From the NCBI GenBank assembly GCA_029706075.1, contig JAINUG010000209.1, positions 1,426,001 through 1,490,000 of the forward strand: 64,000 bases of DNA, read 5' to 3'. This document shows, in pieces, positions 38,101 through 46,588 of this stretch; the stretch's first letter is position 1, and every line of letters starts with the position of its first letter. The notes beneath the pieces were generated by a model, which worked only from the letters and a program-made list of their open reading frames with translations, was not told the origin of the DNA and did not search any database. Both the position numbers and the translations under genes were made by a program. Source of the DNA: Aldrovandia affinis. Taxonomy: Eukaryota; Chordata; Actinopteri; Notacanthiformes; Halosauridae.

Positions 38101-41100
38101 TAAATTTAATCTCGAATGCCACTGGTGATTTATGATCTATTTTTAAGTGTGACATTGAGGGCTATAAAAACTCAGAGTCACACTTTTGCATTTGCATGGT
38201 TATAAAATGGTCATAAATCATCCTCCAGCAGTGGAATTCATAATTAAACTTACCCAAGAACTAACCTACACATCTCTGCTAAAACTCCAACTGCAAGGAG
38301 CCTTGTCCCTGTCATACATACAGATGTGTGTATGACAGAGTATTACTATCACTTCCCAAAATGGGGAGGGTGGATAAATTGGTTAAATAATACAAGGACC
38401 AGCAGGAGGGGTGGCATCGCTCCCAGTTCACGGCAGTTTGAGCCGTTCCAGGTTTTCCTGGAATCAGTTTAGAATATTTCAAGTGGAGGCTGTCAAAATG
38501 CCATGGGTTGGGAGTACTGTTCCATTTCTCTATAGTAGTGGTGGACAACCCTGGCCCTGGACAGCAGTTGCTTATTTTATGGTGAAAACAGAAAGCAGCA
38601 GACCTTGTGGCTCTCCAGGGCCAGGGGTGTGGACCCCTACCGTTTGGTGTTAGTGGTTTTGTTAGCATAGCACAGGTGCAGTGCTGTGCTGTGCTACACT
38701 GTACTGCAAGTTCCTCTGTCTAGGCCTCACTGTCACTCTCTTCCCTCTTTCTTGCCCTGGGCTTCCTGTAGAGCATTCATGCTTCTGCTCCACTGGCCTG
38801 ACATAGTGCCAGCTGCAGGTGCAACACCAGCTCTATGGCCGCAAGAGGATTAGCATCTGCAGCCAGACGCGGCCCACTACAATAACATGGAAGTCATGGG
38901 TAACACGAGTGGGCGAGAAGTTCCCCTTAGGACAGGGGTGGGTGTGCGTTTGTGAGCTGTACGTGTGAATACGTGTGCGCACGCACGCTGTATATTCAGA
39001 GTGAAAGTACACATTATGCTCATGTTTGTGTGCATCTTTGCGTGTGTATGCGTGCATTTAATGTGTGCATGTGTATACAAATATATGTGTGCGAGTGAAC
39101 GTGTGTGTGCATGTGTGTTCAGAAATGTATGCGTGTGTGTTTGTGTATTTATGTGTGCATATAAATATGTGTGTGTGTATGCATGTATGTGCATGTGCCC
39201 TCCACAGCTTTAGCAGAGTTGAGTGGTATGATGAGTCCCTACCCTGTTATTTATAGTCTCAAAGGTAGAGTATCAGACGAGTTTCTTTTTATAGCTCGCC
39301 GTGTTCCTCTGGGTGACACAAACACACCCCAAAACAGAGGGGTGTGTGTGTCATTAAAGGGGCAGTGTGAATTCAAACTGCACATGGCCCCCCCGGCCTT
39401 AACCACAGCCTGCAGAGAGCAGGCGGGTAGGCCCAAAGCCTGCCTGGCTTACAGCTGTGTATATAACTACTGCTAGAGAGCCCAGCACTAACAGCAAGAA
39501 TTACAGACTGCACACTTCTGCACTCAGTCATTGCATAGTTTCTATACTTATATCATGGTTTGTCAGTGAAGATAGAAATCTGTATGTATTTGCATTTGCG
39601 AGGAACAAAACCAGCACGTTCAGTCTGAATAAGCATAGCAGCGCCCAACTAGAGAACAGACCAACAGCGAATGGAGGAACTTGAGCATGTGCCTCGCCTG
39701 TTTAGCAAAAAAAAAAAAAAAAAAAGCGTCCTCTCTGTGAAAGACGTCATGCCTGCCCTGTGGCTACAGCTTTGACAGGCAGAATCCACACTTGTGTTAA
39801 ATGAAGGCTTCTATGAAATCAATTTTCTACTAAATCAATTGATCTGCACAACAGGTGGCCGTTAAAACCAACTGAAAAAGCCTTCTCAATGCTTTTCCAA
39901 GCATGTTTGGAATAATTTTTAAAGTAATTAATAAATTCATAAAAGGTTGAGGGCAGCTAAGCAGGTTTAATTAAGACGTGGATCAGTAGCATAGGGCTGC
40001 TAAGTGTATGGTGCGAATGAAAACATGTCTATGATGAGTAAACCTTGTTTACAGTCACTCCCCACATCAGTGACAATCTTTCCTTAACCTTCTGAGGTTC
40101 AGTACATTTTTCGATGGCTGAGAATCAGAAACGCAGGGGGGGATGTACGTGTACCGCAAACTCCACACGAGGAGATAAAATGCCTCGTCAGAAAAACAGT
40201 TTCGAGCATTACGGTGGAGGGAGACAGCTCAACAGAAAATGAGATGCAGGCAATCCTGTCTCATTCGGCACGGATCTGTCAATGGGTGTGCAGTCCATAA
40301 TCTTAACCATAACCCAACCTTTATAGAGCCCAGCTAGAATGACATCACAACTGTGGCCGGTACCGCTTGGGCGACGGGTTACCGTTTCGGACAGATCTGC
40401 GGTTGCTGCCAGCGTTTACCTAACAGTCATAGTGACCGAGTGCAACCGCTCTGAAATTATGCCAGGCCGCCACAACCAAGGCAGAACCTGGTCCAGTGCT
40501 GACCCCTGGTTTACCCATTCCAAGGGCATCTGTTCCCATTTTTGCCAGCAACAACTGCCAGCCAAAAAAAACCCCTATATGGCTATGAGAGTGAATGCCT
40601 AGTGCAGATGAGAATTCCAGAAACGGGACTGGCAGCAAAAAAAAGAAAGATCTCAGCTGAACAAACCCGTTGCAGGACAACAGTGAGCAGCCAAAAGAAC
40701 AATACCAGCTTCCCCCACCTGCTGCAGACACTAACCATCCTGGAGCCGTAATGTGCATTACCACTGTGCTTGCCTTGCTTTGAAATCTTTGTCATTTATT
40801 TGAAACTATACTTTAAATACTATTTTACTATTCCTTTTATTGCTGCTATTCTTTTTGCGCATGACTATCATTTGCAAACGTATTTTCCTTATGAATAGCC
40901 TTATGTATTTAATGCCTTTATTGTTACTACTGCTCATTGTGCAGTGCCGTGCACACCGCGTTTGAAAAGCACTATGCAAATAAACGTTACAATATTATTA
41001 TTTGATTTTAGGTCCGTTACCACAAAACCAACTCACTTCAATAATCGTGGTGGAGGGCCATGTGTTAGTAACTACATTAATGAAAACGTTGCGCTCAATG

Positions 41101-44100
41101 TTTTTCAGTTACAATTAGACTAAATATTCAAATGTTTTGGCATCCTGCCTTCATCAGTGAAATTGTGCTTTTCTGTTGCCAACCTTTACAACAGGCATAC
41201 AAGATCATTACAGACGGACTGCCAATCAGCGCTTCTACTTCATGCCATGTTTTTTTAACCAGCACACTTTGTTCTACCACCACTGATGGCAGGACAATTA
41301 AATTAACATCCCCCCAGGTGATCACTTTCAAAGTGAGAGAGTTCTCCGCTGGTAAAGCACAAATTAAATATCTGAACAGCAAGCCTGGTCCCCTGAACGG
41401 TGTATTAAATATTGCACAAGAACATTCGAAGCCAACATCAGGGAATGTCTCTGCACAGAACTAAAAGGCGTTCATCAACCAGGTCAAGGTGGTCACTGGG
41501 TTCGATTCACCCAATTCAACTCTGTGCTTGACCTTTCCAGGGGCAAATTTGGAAAATTATTCTCCCAGAGTGTGTAAAGCTAACTTTTATTTAAAGCCTC
41601 AGCTCAGCTACACAAGTCAAATAACAAGAAGTAAGGTTGAGCACTGCTAACTTGCTGAAACAGGATAATGGAACAGGACAACTGAATACTGTTCAACAAA
41701 CCTGTCAAGCCAACCCGTCTTCTAGTTACATTGGGTTGAATGATGACCCACAACAACGTGAAAAGCCAACACTTGTGCATGTGTATATCTGCATGGCTGT
41801 GTGTGTGAGTGAGTGTATGTGTGAGCAAGTGTGTGTGTGTGTGTGTTGTGTTTTTTGTGTGAATGTGCAAAAGGAAGTGTGTGTATTGGTGTTTTGTGTG
41901 AATGTGTTGTGTTTTTTGTGTGAATGTGCAAAATGAAGTGTGTGTATTGGTGTTTTGTGTGAATGTGTGTGTTATGTGTGTGAGCGTGCGTGTGTGTGTG
42001 TGTGTGTGTGTGTGTACATGCGGAATGGTGATGAGAGATAACGTGGGGAGGCGCAGACTTACGGGGCATAATTCCCTGGCTCACCAGCTCCTCGCGGGTC
42101 CGTCTCTGCTGGAGTTTGAGCTGCAGCACTGCATGGGGGCACAGAGAGGAGCAGAGGGTGAGCGCCCAAACAAAAAACAACCCACAAACAGCGAGAGGAA
42201 AGGGAGGCAAAAAGGCGCTACCCGAGATGGGAGCCGGCTTCCCCCTCTTTGTGTCCCCCCTGCAGAAATCCAGCGCAGGTCAAAGTCACGGCGACTGAAC
42301 CAGAGGCAAAGCAGAAGCCCTGTCGTCCTTCATCCTCTTTCTGACAGCAGTCACAGAATTTATCAGAGACAGGAGGGGAAACAGCATAGGGGGTGGGGGG
42401 GTGCAGTGCACACTTCCTGTTTCTCCACTGTCTCAGCAATGAGTTTGTAGCTTTTCGGTTTCTCAACAACTCACCACAGAGAGAGATAGAGAGGAGGGAG
42501 TACGCTAGTGAGTGAGAGAAAGTGAGAGAGAGACAGACAGACAGATAGAGGGCGGGTGGAGATAAGAGTAAGAGATCAGCATGTCTAAAATCTGAGTGAG
42601 AGCAGCTAACCCAGAGAGAGGCAAAGACGTTGCTTCCGTGTTGCATGCAAATTATGGCACCGCTCGTTTCAGCGTCATCAAAAAAAACAGGAAGACACAT
42701 CGAACCGGAACCTTGGCCGATGGTTACTCGCTCTCACAGTTCTGCTTGTGTAAAATAAGAAAACTACAGATGCACCCTCGCATGTGGAGCTCTGCAGACC
42801 TGGCTCTGTGTGTGAGGGATGCAAAGCCTGGGATTTGTGAGGAGAAACAGTGAAAGAGCAGGCTGGCTCTGGGAAACCCTGGTCCTGGGGTGCCAAAGAT
42901 TTCTGCTTTTTGTTCAATCCCAGCTTGATTGCACAGTTGAATCACTCATTGTGAGTCTGAGCCTGGACGTTTCGGTCTGAATGGTGAAACATTGGTTAAG
43001 GAACTGCGCTTGTAACTTAAAGGTCGTAGGTTCAATTCCCAGGTGGGGCGCTGCCGTTGTACAAGTAATTTCTTCAGTAAATATTCAGCTGTGTAAATGG
43101 ATTCTATGTGCGGAATGTGAAATGATGCAAGTTGCTCTGGATGAGGGCTAAATGGCGGTCCCTGGGGCCGTGGTTGAGAGGCACTGAACTAGACGACACG
43201 TGGGAACTGGGGAGAACACACGTCAGGGTGTCGTGGAAAAAATGGCAGGCTTGCATCAGTTTGAATATTAGCCGTAGCCTTGCAAACAGGCATCCAGAGA
43301 TTCTGTGCTAGAGAGCAGAGGGGCAGCATCAAAACTATGAGTAGGGAAGCAAGAGCAGGCACTCTGTCTCACTCTGTGGCCTAGTTCCTCATCGCAGTAC
43401 TCAAATCTGCTACGGGTGTAGCAAACATGTTACAGTCCCCTACAACATGTTTGTGCTGTGACGGGTACATTAGCGAAACTGACAAATTAGAGAGCAGCAC
43501 TTGATGTGCTTTGTAGTGTGCAAAAAAAAAGATCAAACCAGAGTGGGAGTACTCTGTACGAGTGAGTTTGGGTGACTGACGCTGCACATGTGCGTTTGCA
43601 GAATTATGGTGCGTGCATAGTAAGGGACACGTGTAAAGCAGGGGTGCACAGCTCCAGGCCTTCCTCACACAAAAAAGTAAAGACACAAAAAAACTGGGGA
43701 TCTGCTTCTGCTGTTTGATCGAAGCACAAAGGCCAAGAGGACCGTTCTGTTTAGACGTAATCAGCGTTTTCAGAAAGGGGCTAAAGCTCTTAAACGCGCA
43801 CCCGTCCTCCTGACTCTTCAGGCTCGGTGAGCGCTGGCTGAACTGCGGCTGTCGTGAGCCGTCTCCTGACGCTGCTGACTGACGCTGTGCCAGTGCAGGG
43901 GAGAGGACACGAGACGCCTCCATGCTGATGCACTGACATCACTCATGCAGTGCTGGAGCGCCCACCTCTGTCTCACTCGACCTCCCCAACCTCCACAGAG
44001 TCTTTCTCAGACACGCACGCACACAGACACACATACACACATACCGATGTACACACACGAACAAACAAACAAACAAACGCACACGCACAAACAAATGCAC

Positions 44101-45334
44101 ATGCACTTACCCCCCACACACACACGCACGCACATACCGACATCCACACACACATGCATGCACATGCACAAAAATAAATGTGCACATACACAACAGCACC
44201 CAAACACTCACACTCTCTCAAAGCCTAAACAGGGACGCCAGGTGCACTGTGCCATTGTGTTACGGGCATATGACACCACTGCTCTAGATACTGCCAGACC
44301 ATTGGAAAAGAGAATCTCATGCTGCCTCTCTATCTTGTTCTCTCTCACACTCCCTCTTTCTTTCTGCACCGCTTTCATCTCCACTCACCAACTCCATGAG
44401 CCCAAACATCTCATTCCGTACTCCTGTACACCTCTTTCTCTTTCAAAACCCCTCTTACAGTCTCGCACTGTCTTGAATTGCACCTCCAAAACCCCGATTT
44501 CCATTTCGATCCAAACTCTAATGCTGGGACACACAATCTCCATTTCGCCAACTGATAGTTTATAAATATTACTGTAAATCAAGACGCACACTTGATCTGT
44601 GCAATACGCCAAATCAAAATAAGAAATCTAAAGCCTGAGCTAATCTAACAATATGCATGTGTGCGCAGCTTAGTGACCGGCTGTGCCAAAACAGGCGAAG
44701 CCATCGCTCAACTTCACCACGTAAAGTACGGCGTTTGTGTGCGTGCATGCTCGAGCGTGAGTGAGCGACTGTGTGTGCGTTTGAATGTGTCCGTGTGCGA
44801 GAGAGCGGCGTGTGAATGTATGTGTGAATGTTTGTGTGTGTGTGTGTGTGTTTGTCTTAGGCCAACTCACACCACCACCCGCACCAGCAGGTTCCACAGC
44901 TCCCTTTGGCTCACACCCAGTTACGCTCTACTGCACTTGTACAGGAGACAGACAGTCAGCCCAGAGGGCGTTTCGACATTTAAACATTCACACAACTGAA
45001 CAGCTTTACTCATCATCCATCCTGTATGTCAGCGGACACAGTTATGCTCTGCGGGTGACAATACAAAGTTAAGTGAACAGCAGGATGTTCCCCAGAACAC
45101 TTCAGTAAAAACAAAGCCATACATCAAGGTTACTGTCAGGTGTCAATGACTCTTTCATTTGGTCGGTCCCTATTTTGAGTAAGCATGTGTAACGTGAATC
45201 CCACCTTCTCTCAGGCTGTGACAGGCATGCCTTGCATAGCCCAATCGCATTCCTCGCTTCCCCAGGCTGTCTCTGATTGGTGGAGCCCCCAGGGAGGCAG
45301 GGTCAATGCGGAGGCAGGGGTTGGTGTCCAGCAT
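24718..45334 (-). CDS. mrtfa: Myocardin-related transcription factor A (MRTFA/MKL1-like), whole gene
   Basis: Coactivator of serum response factor that senses actin: its RPEL motifs bind G-actin and hold it in the cytoplasm, and falling G-actin frees it for the nucleus. Coding exons (minus strand, 5' to 3'): 45334-45205, 42128-42063, 35121-35066, 34890-34815, 34550-34389, 33388-33222, 32243-32121, 31795-31545, 30929-30761, 30105-29671, 29278-28527, 28210-28004, 27774-27658, 27243-27154, 25880-25788, 25542-25485, 25278-24718. The total is about 3.5 kb, near 1,170 codons, slightly longer than human MRTFA. The ending LHWDSCL and the blocks LEDFLESTTG and LIDDLHSQML fit MRTFA rather than MRTFB. 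Introns carry SINEs, Tc1 copies and minisatellites. Frame problems occur in exons 11 and 17 (see those entries). Either mrtfa duplicate of teleosts is possible. Confidence 0.88.
25485..25542 (-). CDS. mrtfa: mrtfa coding exon 16 (MDDLFDILIQSG)
   Basis: Reads ESGSSQHMDDLFDILIQSG plus one base. MDDLFDILIQSGEIS is invariant in vertebrate MRTFs and sits in the activation domain. The split codon with exon 17 gives Glu-Ile-Ser. The acceptor is CACGCAG and the donor GTGAGA. Confidence 0.96.
25788..25880 (-). CDS. mrtfa: mrtfa coding exon 15
   Basis: 31 codons, TEVCSGLDQHALFSPPSPPP then KPTCASSQPGK. QHALFSPPSPPPK parallels QHSLFGSPVAKTK of human MRTFB. Phase 0 at both ends (acceptor CTCTCAG, donor GTACAG). 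Confidence 0.85.
26041..27020. mobile_element. Foldback (long inverted-repeat) element with a second element nested inside
   Basis: The left arm (about 26050-26196) and the inverted right arm (about 26832-27014) share ACGGTGGCCTGG, GCAAAACAAATGAAC, AATCATAAA, AACACAAC, ACATCAACTTGACTCAAAC and GGGTAGGT. Between them sits another inverted-repeat unit at 26318-26752. Neither carries a transposase, so the superfamily is open. Confidence 0.75.
26318..26752. mobile_element. Nested inverted-repeat element (MITE-like)
   Basis: The left end, GCCTGTCTCACGAAGCAGGA, and inverted right end, CTAACCTGTCTCACGACGTG, share CCTGTCTCACGA. The body includes TAACCTAATC-like palindromic segments and a possible TATAAAA. 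Flanked on both sides by the arms of the larger foldback element. Confidence 0.6.
27154..27243 (-). CDS. mrtfa: mrtfa coding exon 14
   Basis: 30 codons, GQKAGLHVSTNGSQRAAISF then SAPPSLQPFF. The acceptor is TCTTTCAG and the donor GTAAGG, phase 0 at both ends. SLQPFF resembles LQPLF of human MRTFA and QQPFI of MRTFB. Too short to stand out as an ORF by itself. Confidence 0.8.
27658..27774 (-). CDS. mrtfa: mrtfa coding exon 13
   Basis: 39 codons, RLKSTPTKLSSQSSPRLAST, then ENQSKQRVQPSLTDQPIRK. Phase 0 on both sides, with acceptor ATCCAG and donor GTAGGA. It is Ser/Gln-rich with no named domain. Support is from the open frame, phase and splice sites. Confidence 0.8.
28004..28210 (-). CDS. mrtfa: mrtfa coding exon 12
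   Basis: Reads VSPLFLNQQPCTSVSAPSFP, LDLLKAQPTPTLLTDSNGNH and FLIALTNRSVDGQASG. The PTLLTDSNGNHFLIALTN block corresponds to human PTLITDSTGTHLVLTVTN, a conserved MRTF activation-region motif. Phase 0 at both ends, with acceptor CGCCAG and donor GTATTC. Confidence 0.93.
28527..29278 (-). CDS. mrtfa: mrtfa coding exon 11 (leucine zipper, acidic and Q-rich); frame break
   Basis: Contains SPPLTQLSLHPFPQLPIATV, KDQMLQEKDKQIEELTRMLR and QKQRLVETLRLQLEKGKR, the leucine zipper for dimerisation. After it come VTIRVKEEP, a run of ten Glu, and a Q-rich tail ending IREVQQQMQSQQ. Two oddities stand out. With acceptor CACAG and a phase-0 exon 10, the SPPLTQL frame is off by one; an in-frame acceptor 19 bases inside (ACCCAG/CTGAGC) would lose those residues. 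Inside, the zipper frame turns into poly-Ala and stops at 28555, whereas the Q-rich frame (from about 28750) is the one in phase with exon 12, so a one-base shift within the CAG-rich part is needed. Confidence 0.85.
29671..30105 (-). CDS. mrtfa: mrtfa coding exon 10 (SAP domain)
   Basis: Opens VAELKHELKQRSLPVSGTKN and DLIERLRNFQEQNG, a clear SAP DNA-binding domain (about residues 401-435). Then follows a Gly/Pro/Ser-rich stretch with ILGGATVLHQPGEGGMVLAA, VMQFGSTSSSPPPSPTPSDR and NGDAFGEM, parallel to human VKFGSTGSTPPVSPTPSER...GDTFGEM. The donor ATG/GTAGGT ends in phase 0. Confidence 0.95.
30195..30542 (-). mobile_element. tRNA-derived SINE, family B, in mrtfa intron
   Basis: The head at the right on the minus strand reads GCCTCCCGGGTGGTCTAGTG, then GTTACAAC and GGTTCGATTCC. 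The body contains GGGGGCGGCAATTGGCTG, and the tail is complementary to GATTTTCTCCCATTTTTTCC. Homologous to the copies at 6910, 53651 and 58790. Confidence 0.85.
30761..30929 (-). CDS. mrtfa: mrtfa coding exon 9
   Basis: Reads LPADQQPSTNTGPSPSR... then GGAKPGPLPPNLDDLK, the linker before SAP (compare KPGALPANLDDMK in human MRTFA). It begins with one base completing Lys from exon 8 and ends in phase 0 at GTGAGG. Confidence 0.92.
31023..31595 (-). repeat. 54-bp tandem array duplicating an exon end and its splice donor
   Basis: Units start at 31023, 31077, 31272, 31326, 31380, 31434, 31488 and 31542 (exact 54-bp spacing, except for the gap made by a SINE). A worn copy begins near 30969. Each unit on the minus strand holds ACCATCCTGCCTGCTCCTCC followed by AAAGTGAGTGT, i.e. 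the last codons of mrtfa exon 8 and its GTGAGT donor. The array fills most of the 615-bp intron. Because 54 is a multiple of three, all copies share one frame, but use of an outer donor would also read a stop (TGA) at each copied donor. Confidence 0.93.
31117..31266 (-). mobile_element. tRNA-derived SINE, family A, inserted in the 54-bp array
   Basis: On the minus strand the head reads TGGTTCTCTGTGGCTCAGTT then GGTAGAGCACAGCG (A-box region) and GGTTCAATCC (B-box), with the tail ...GTCTGCTAAATGGCGTATAT. Close copies lie at 36116-36266, 53071-53208 and at the right window edge. Confidence 0.9.
31545..31795 (-). CDS. mrtfa: mrtfa coding exon 8 (basic region, Q-rich)
   Basis: Starts QSKFNSDRPSQRSKKPKESK, then PKVKKLKYHQYIPPDQK, the B1 basic/nuclear-import region. 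It continues YAKILHQQQLFLQLQIINQQ and ends YNYHTILPAPPK across the splice. The final 36 bases and the donor AA/GTGAGT form the parent unit of the 54-bp array in the next intron. Confidence 0.95.
32121..32243 (-). CDS. mrtfa: mrtfa coding exon 7 (proline-rich)
   Basis: Reads FFSQVPPPPPPTISVPSPPQ, then KLTNGSPVTPLASRPTPALI and K. The CACAG acceptor before 32243 keeps phase 0 with exon 6. A second acceptor 13 bases inside (CTCAAG) would shift the frame. Human MRTFA has the comparable LFLAEPPPLPPPP...LTNG...PTLIK. Confidence 0.8.
32423..32955 (+). mobile_element. Tc1-like element, internally deleted, in mrtfa intron 6
   Basis: The left end TAGGTGACTGTCAAATAAAG and right end TTATTTTGACAGTTACCTG (then TA) are inverted repeats of the CAGGTAACTGCCAAAATAAA family. 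Inside is plus-strand transposase debris: VKHFYPDGSG, then a worn D-D-S-A-S block and SPDLNPIGHL. The N-terminal half is missing. Confidence 0.85.
33222..33388 (-). CDS. mrtfa: mrtfa coding exon 6
   Basis: Reads (E)TDFPKGAGESSSFDEDSSDAL and SPDQPANHDSPL, matching the acidic, Ser-rich SSSFDEDSSDALSP block after RPEL3 in all MRTFs. It is likely a phosphorylated region in the family. It ends in phase 0 at AAG before GTAGGT. Confidence 0.9.
33650..34030. promoter_or_regulatory. Candidate conserved intronic element of mrtfa
   Basis: A repeat-free, balanced-composition block in the intron between exons 6 and 5. It has motifs such as TTTGATTAATAGACATTC, AAAAATTAATAACATGG, GATAATTTGCCATGGAGACG, ATTTGATTATCGTTAC and GGTGCTAATGAACAGC. 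It is bordered by a minisatellite at 34190. The function is inferred only from texture. Confidence 0.3.
34190..34375. repeat. Degenerate minisatellite, about 30 bp unit
   Basis: Recurring CAGTG(C/G)TGCTGATTGGCTGTG-like units, about six copies with substitutions, in mrtfa intron 5 just downstream of exon 5. Confidence 0.75.
34389..34550 (-). CDS. mrtfa: mrtfa coding exon 5 (RPEL motif 3 and basic NLS part)
   Basis: Begins ETSAEPSLQAKQMQLKRARL (first Glu split) and contains LADDLNDKISHRPGPIELIH, the third RPEL (RPGPIEL), then KNILPVNCSLQNALI. The KRAR stretch belongs to the basic region used with importin in the family. The donor is GTACTA, weaker than its neighbours. Confidence 0.95.
34567..34705. 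repeat. Minisatellite, about 32 bp unit, four to five copies
   Basis: Units such as ACAGATAACTACTTCACCAT then ACGGCACAA, in the short intron between mrtfa exons 4 and 5. Confidence 0.8.
34815..34890 (-). CDS. mrtfa: mrtfa coding exon 4 (RPEL motif 2)
   Basis: Encodes TEDYLKRKIRSRPERSELVR and then MHILE, the second RPEL motif (RPxxxEL = RPERSEL). The acceptor is TTTGCAG and the donor GTGAGT. It ends with one base that completes Glu with exon 5. Confidence 0.95.
35066..35121 (-). CDS. mrtfa: mrtfa coding exon 3
   Basis: Encodes LKSPAAFHEQMKSLERAR, the strongly conserved linker between RPEL1 and RPEL2. The acceptor is CTCTGTAG and the donor GTAGGT. The split Pro codon joins exon 2 (...GIMP-P-LKSP). 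Confidence 0.93.
35612..35685 (+). mobile_element. SINE 3' fragment
   Basis: AAGTTGTTTTGGATAAGAGT followed by GTCTGCTAAACGCC is the conserved tail of several fish SINE families. The tRNA head is absent. Confidence 0.65.
36116..36266 (-). mobile_element. tRNA-derived SINE, family A
   Basis: Nearly identical to the copy at 31117-31266, with the same minus orientation: head TGGTTCTCTGTGGCTCAGTT, B-box GGTTCAATCC, tail TCTGCTAAATGGCGTATATT. Confidence 0.9.
37826..38022. mobile_element. Short inverted-repeat element (hAT-type MITE)
   Basis: The left end CCAGGGGACCTAAATCTCGG and the inverted right end ACCACGGGTCTCCAACCCTG match imperfectly over about 50 bases. About 200 bp with no coding capacity. 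A related, shorter unit lies at 38525-38640. Confidence 0.65.
38525..38640. mobile_element. Small inverted-repeat MITE
   Basis: GGTGGACAACCCTGGCCCTG at the left pairs with CAGGGCCAGGGGTGTGGACC at the right. About 115 bp. Confidence 0.55.
41830..42018. repeat. GT-rich tandem repeat next to mrtfa exon 2
   Basis: Two copies of a unit of about 60 bp (GTGTGAATGTGCAAAA.GAAGTGTGTGTATTGGTGTTTTGTG) are followed by a pure GT run ending near 42015, about 45 bases from the donor of exon 2. Confidence 0.8.
42063..42128 (-). CDS. mrtfa: mrtfa coding exon 2 (RPEL motif 1)
   Basis: Reads (V)LQLKLQQRRTREELVSQGIMP, the first actin-binding RPEL motif, almost identical to the mammalian proteins. The acceptor is CATGCAG and the donor GTAAGT. 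It begins with two bases and ends with one base of split codons, matching its neighbours. Confidence 0.93.
42129..45204 (-). other. mrtfa intron 1, with a tRNA-derived SINE
   Basis: About 3 kb. It holds a SINE at 42975-43160, CA/GT-rich DNA at 44010-44200 and 44735-44855, and a 180-codon minus-strand ORF (43923-43381, MEASRVLSPALAQRQS...). That ORF lacks repeats but also lacks any homology I recognise; it could be an alternative first exon or chance. Confidence 0.55.
42975..43160 (+). mobile_element. tRNA-derived SINE (third family)
   Basis: The head has TGGTTAAGGAACTGCGCTTG (A-box region) and GGTTCAATTCCCAGGTGGGG (B-box). The body has GCTGCCGTTGTAC, and the tail has AAGTTGCTCTGGATGAGGGC then TAAATGGC, as in common fish SINEs. 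Confidence 0.8.
45205..45334 (-). CDS. mrtfa: mrtfa coding exon 1 (start exon)
   Basis: ATG at 45334-45332 is preceded by TTTCACC, a fair Kozak context, and opens MLDTNPCLRIDPASLGAP. The exon ends ...HSLRE plus one base before a GTGGGA donor. The base joins exon 2 to give E-V-L-Q-L-K, exactly where human MRTFB has SLKEVLQL. No signal or membrane segment is seen. The first 40 residues are not conserved with the long human MRTFA isoform, so this is probably one of several alternative starts. An acceptor-like ATCTCAG about 34 bases upstream could connect a 5' UTR exon. Confidence 0.7.
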
Positions 45335-46557
45335 GGTGAAAGAGTCTTGTTTGCAAATAAATCTTACTGAGATCCCGAAAGAGGTTCCGCAAAAGCTAAA
45401 GCAAAAAAAATAAAACTTCTTCAAGTCCAATTTAATATAGCTATTGGGGAAAAAAACAAAAAACTTTACTTGCAAAATAAATAAATATTTAAAGGAATAC
45501 GTCCTGTTTGCAATGCCTATCCTTTTGGAAAAATCCAAGGAGTGTTTCTAAAATACATTATTCTACAATATGGAGAGACAACTCAATGGCAGACGTGATC
45601 TTCAAACAAAACATTTCAGAGATGCACAAAGTTACAATCCGTTGAATTTACAAAAATACAACCAAAAGAAAAAAGAAAAATAAGAAACAAAGTTATTTTC
45701 CCCGCAGGTGGAACCAGGTGAGTGGACAGGCTTCACCCTGACTCCGTGTCTGTGGAGGGTAAAGAAGTGGACTGAATGCTGGCGGAAGTGAGGAGGCTGA
45801 AGTCCTGCAGGGTTCGAGGACTCGTAGAGTGGGAGAGGCCGTGGGCTGTGGTGGGTGGCTGTGAGGCTCTGATCAAGCTCTCCAGCTCAGCTGCTGCTCC
45901 AGTCACTCATTCAGACCGTCTCTCATGACACACACAGGGCGCACATGGCTCCGCCCCATCTGCATGCACCCCCCTCCCTGGCTCACACACACACACACAC
46001 ACACACGAACCTGGCCTACCTCAGCATTGCTTCTGCAACTAATTCACAGCACCCTGCTTTCTATTGTGACATCATAAACATGGGACACCTCAAAGAGTTA
46101 TGGTAAAGAGAAGAATGTAGTCCAGGGGGCCATATAGACTACACTATTGAAAAGTATCCCATACACAGTTTAATGCTCCCAAATTGAGTTTATTGACTGC
46201 ACACAAAAACAATATTTTGACCAGGTAGGTCTTTGTCAGGTGAGGCAATGGTTTATATACTGTATATGAAAAAAAGTTTAAAACGTTTTAAAAAAAGTAA
46301 TGTAGTCCAGGTGGCCAGGTGGACTACACTGCCTCAGCTGACAAACGTGTAAAGAGTAAATGCCGTCCCCAATACTGAATGGTAACTGGTACTGCTGTGG
46401 GGTCCTCTCCCAGCATCTTGTGGAAAAGTGAACATGAACAGTTTGTAGATGCCGCTGAAAATAATGCACTAAATGTATGCGCAGTGCAACGGTAAGCCTG
46501 GAATGCAATAAACTTGCACAAGCTGACGCTAGCCCAGTTAGCATCTACAGTAGGCCG

Positions 46558-46588
46558 CCCAGCCAGCCAGCCAGCCAGCCAGCCAGCA
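46558..46588. repeat. CAGC tetranucleotide repeat
   Basis: About seven CAGC units. Confidence 0.9.

Larger units (their letters stand above)
35122..42062 (-). other. mrtfa intron 2, with SINE pieces and MITEs
   Basis: About 6.9 kb between exons 2 and 3. It holds a SINE tail (35612-35685), a family A SINE (36116-36266), two inverted-repeat MITEs (37826-38022 and 38525-38640), GT-rich DNA around 38960-39190, and an A run at 39705-39726. A stretch at 40930-40990 ends GCACTATGCAAATAAACG, like the 3' tails of some fish retroelements. The 140-codon minus-strand ORF at 37389-37811 has no recognisable family. Confidence 0.65.

Noticed and set aside
43381-43923. 180-codon minus-strand ORF in mrtfa intron 1 (MEASRVLSPALAQRQS...)
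   Set aside because: No family resemblance, no clear splice donor in a useful phase, and no proof of transcription. Kept only as a possible alternative first exon.
43945-44565. 206-codon plus-strand ORF
   Set aside because: Largely CA/ACAA-rich low-complexity DNA, with no conserved features.
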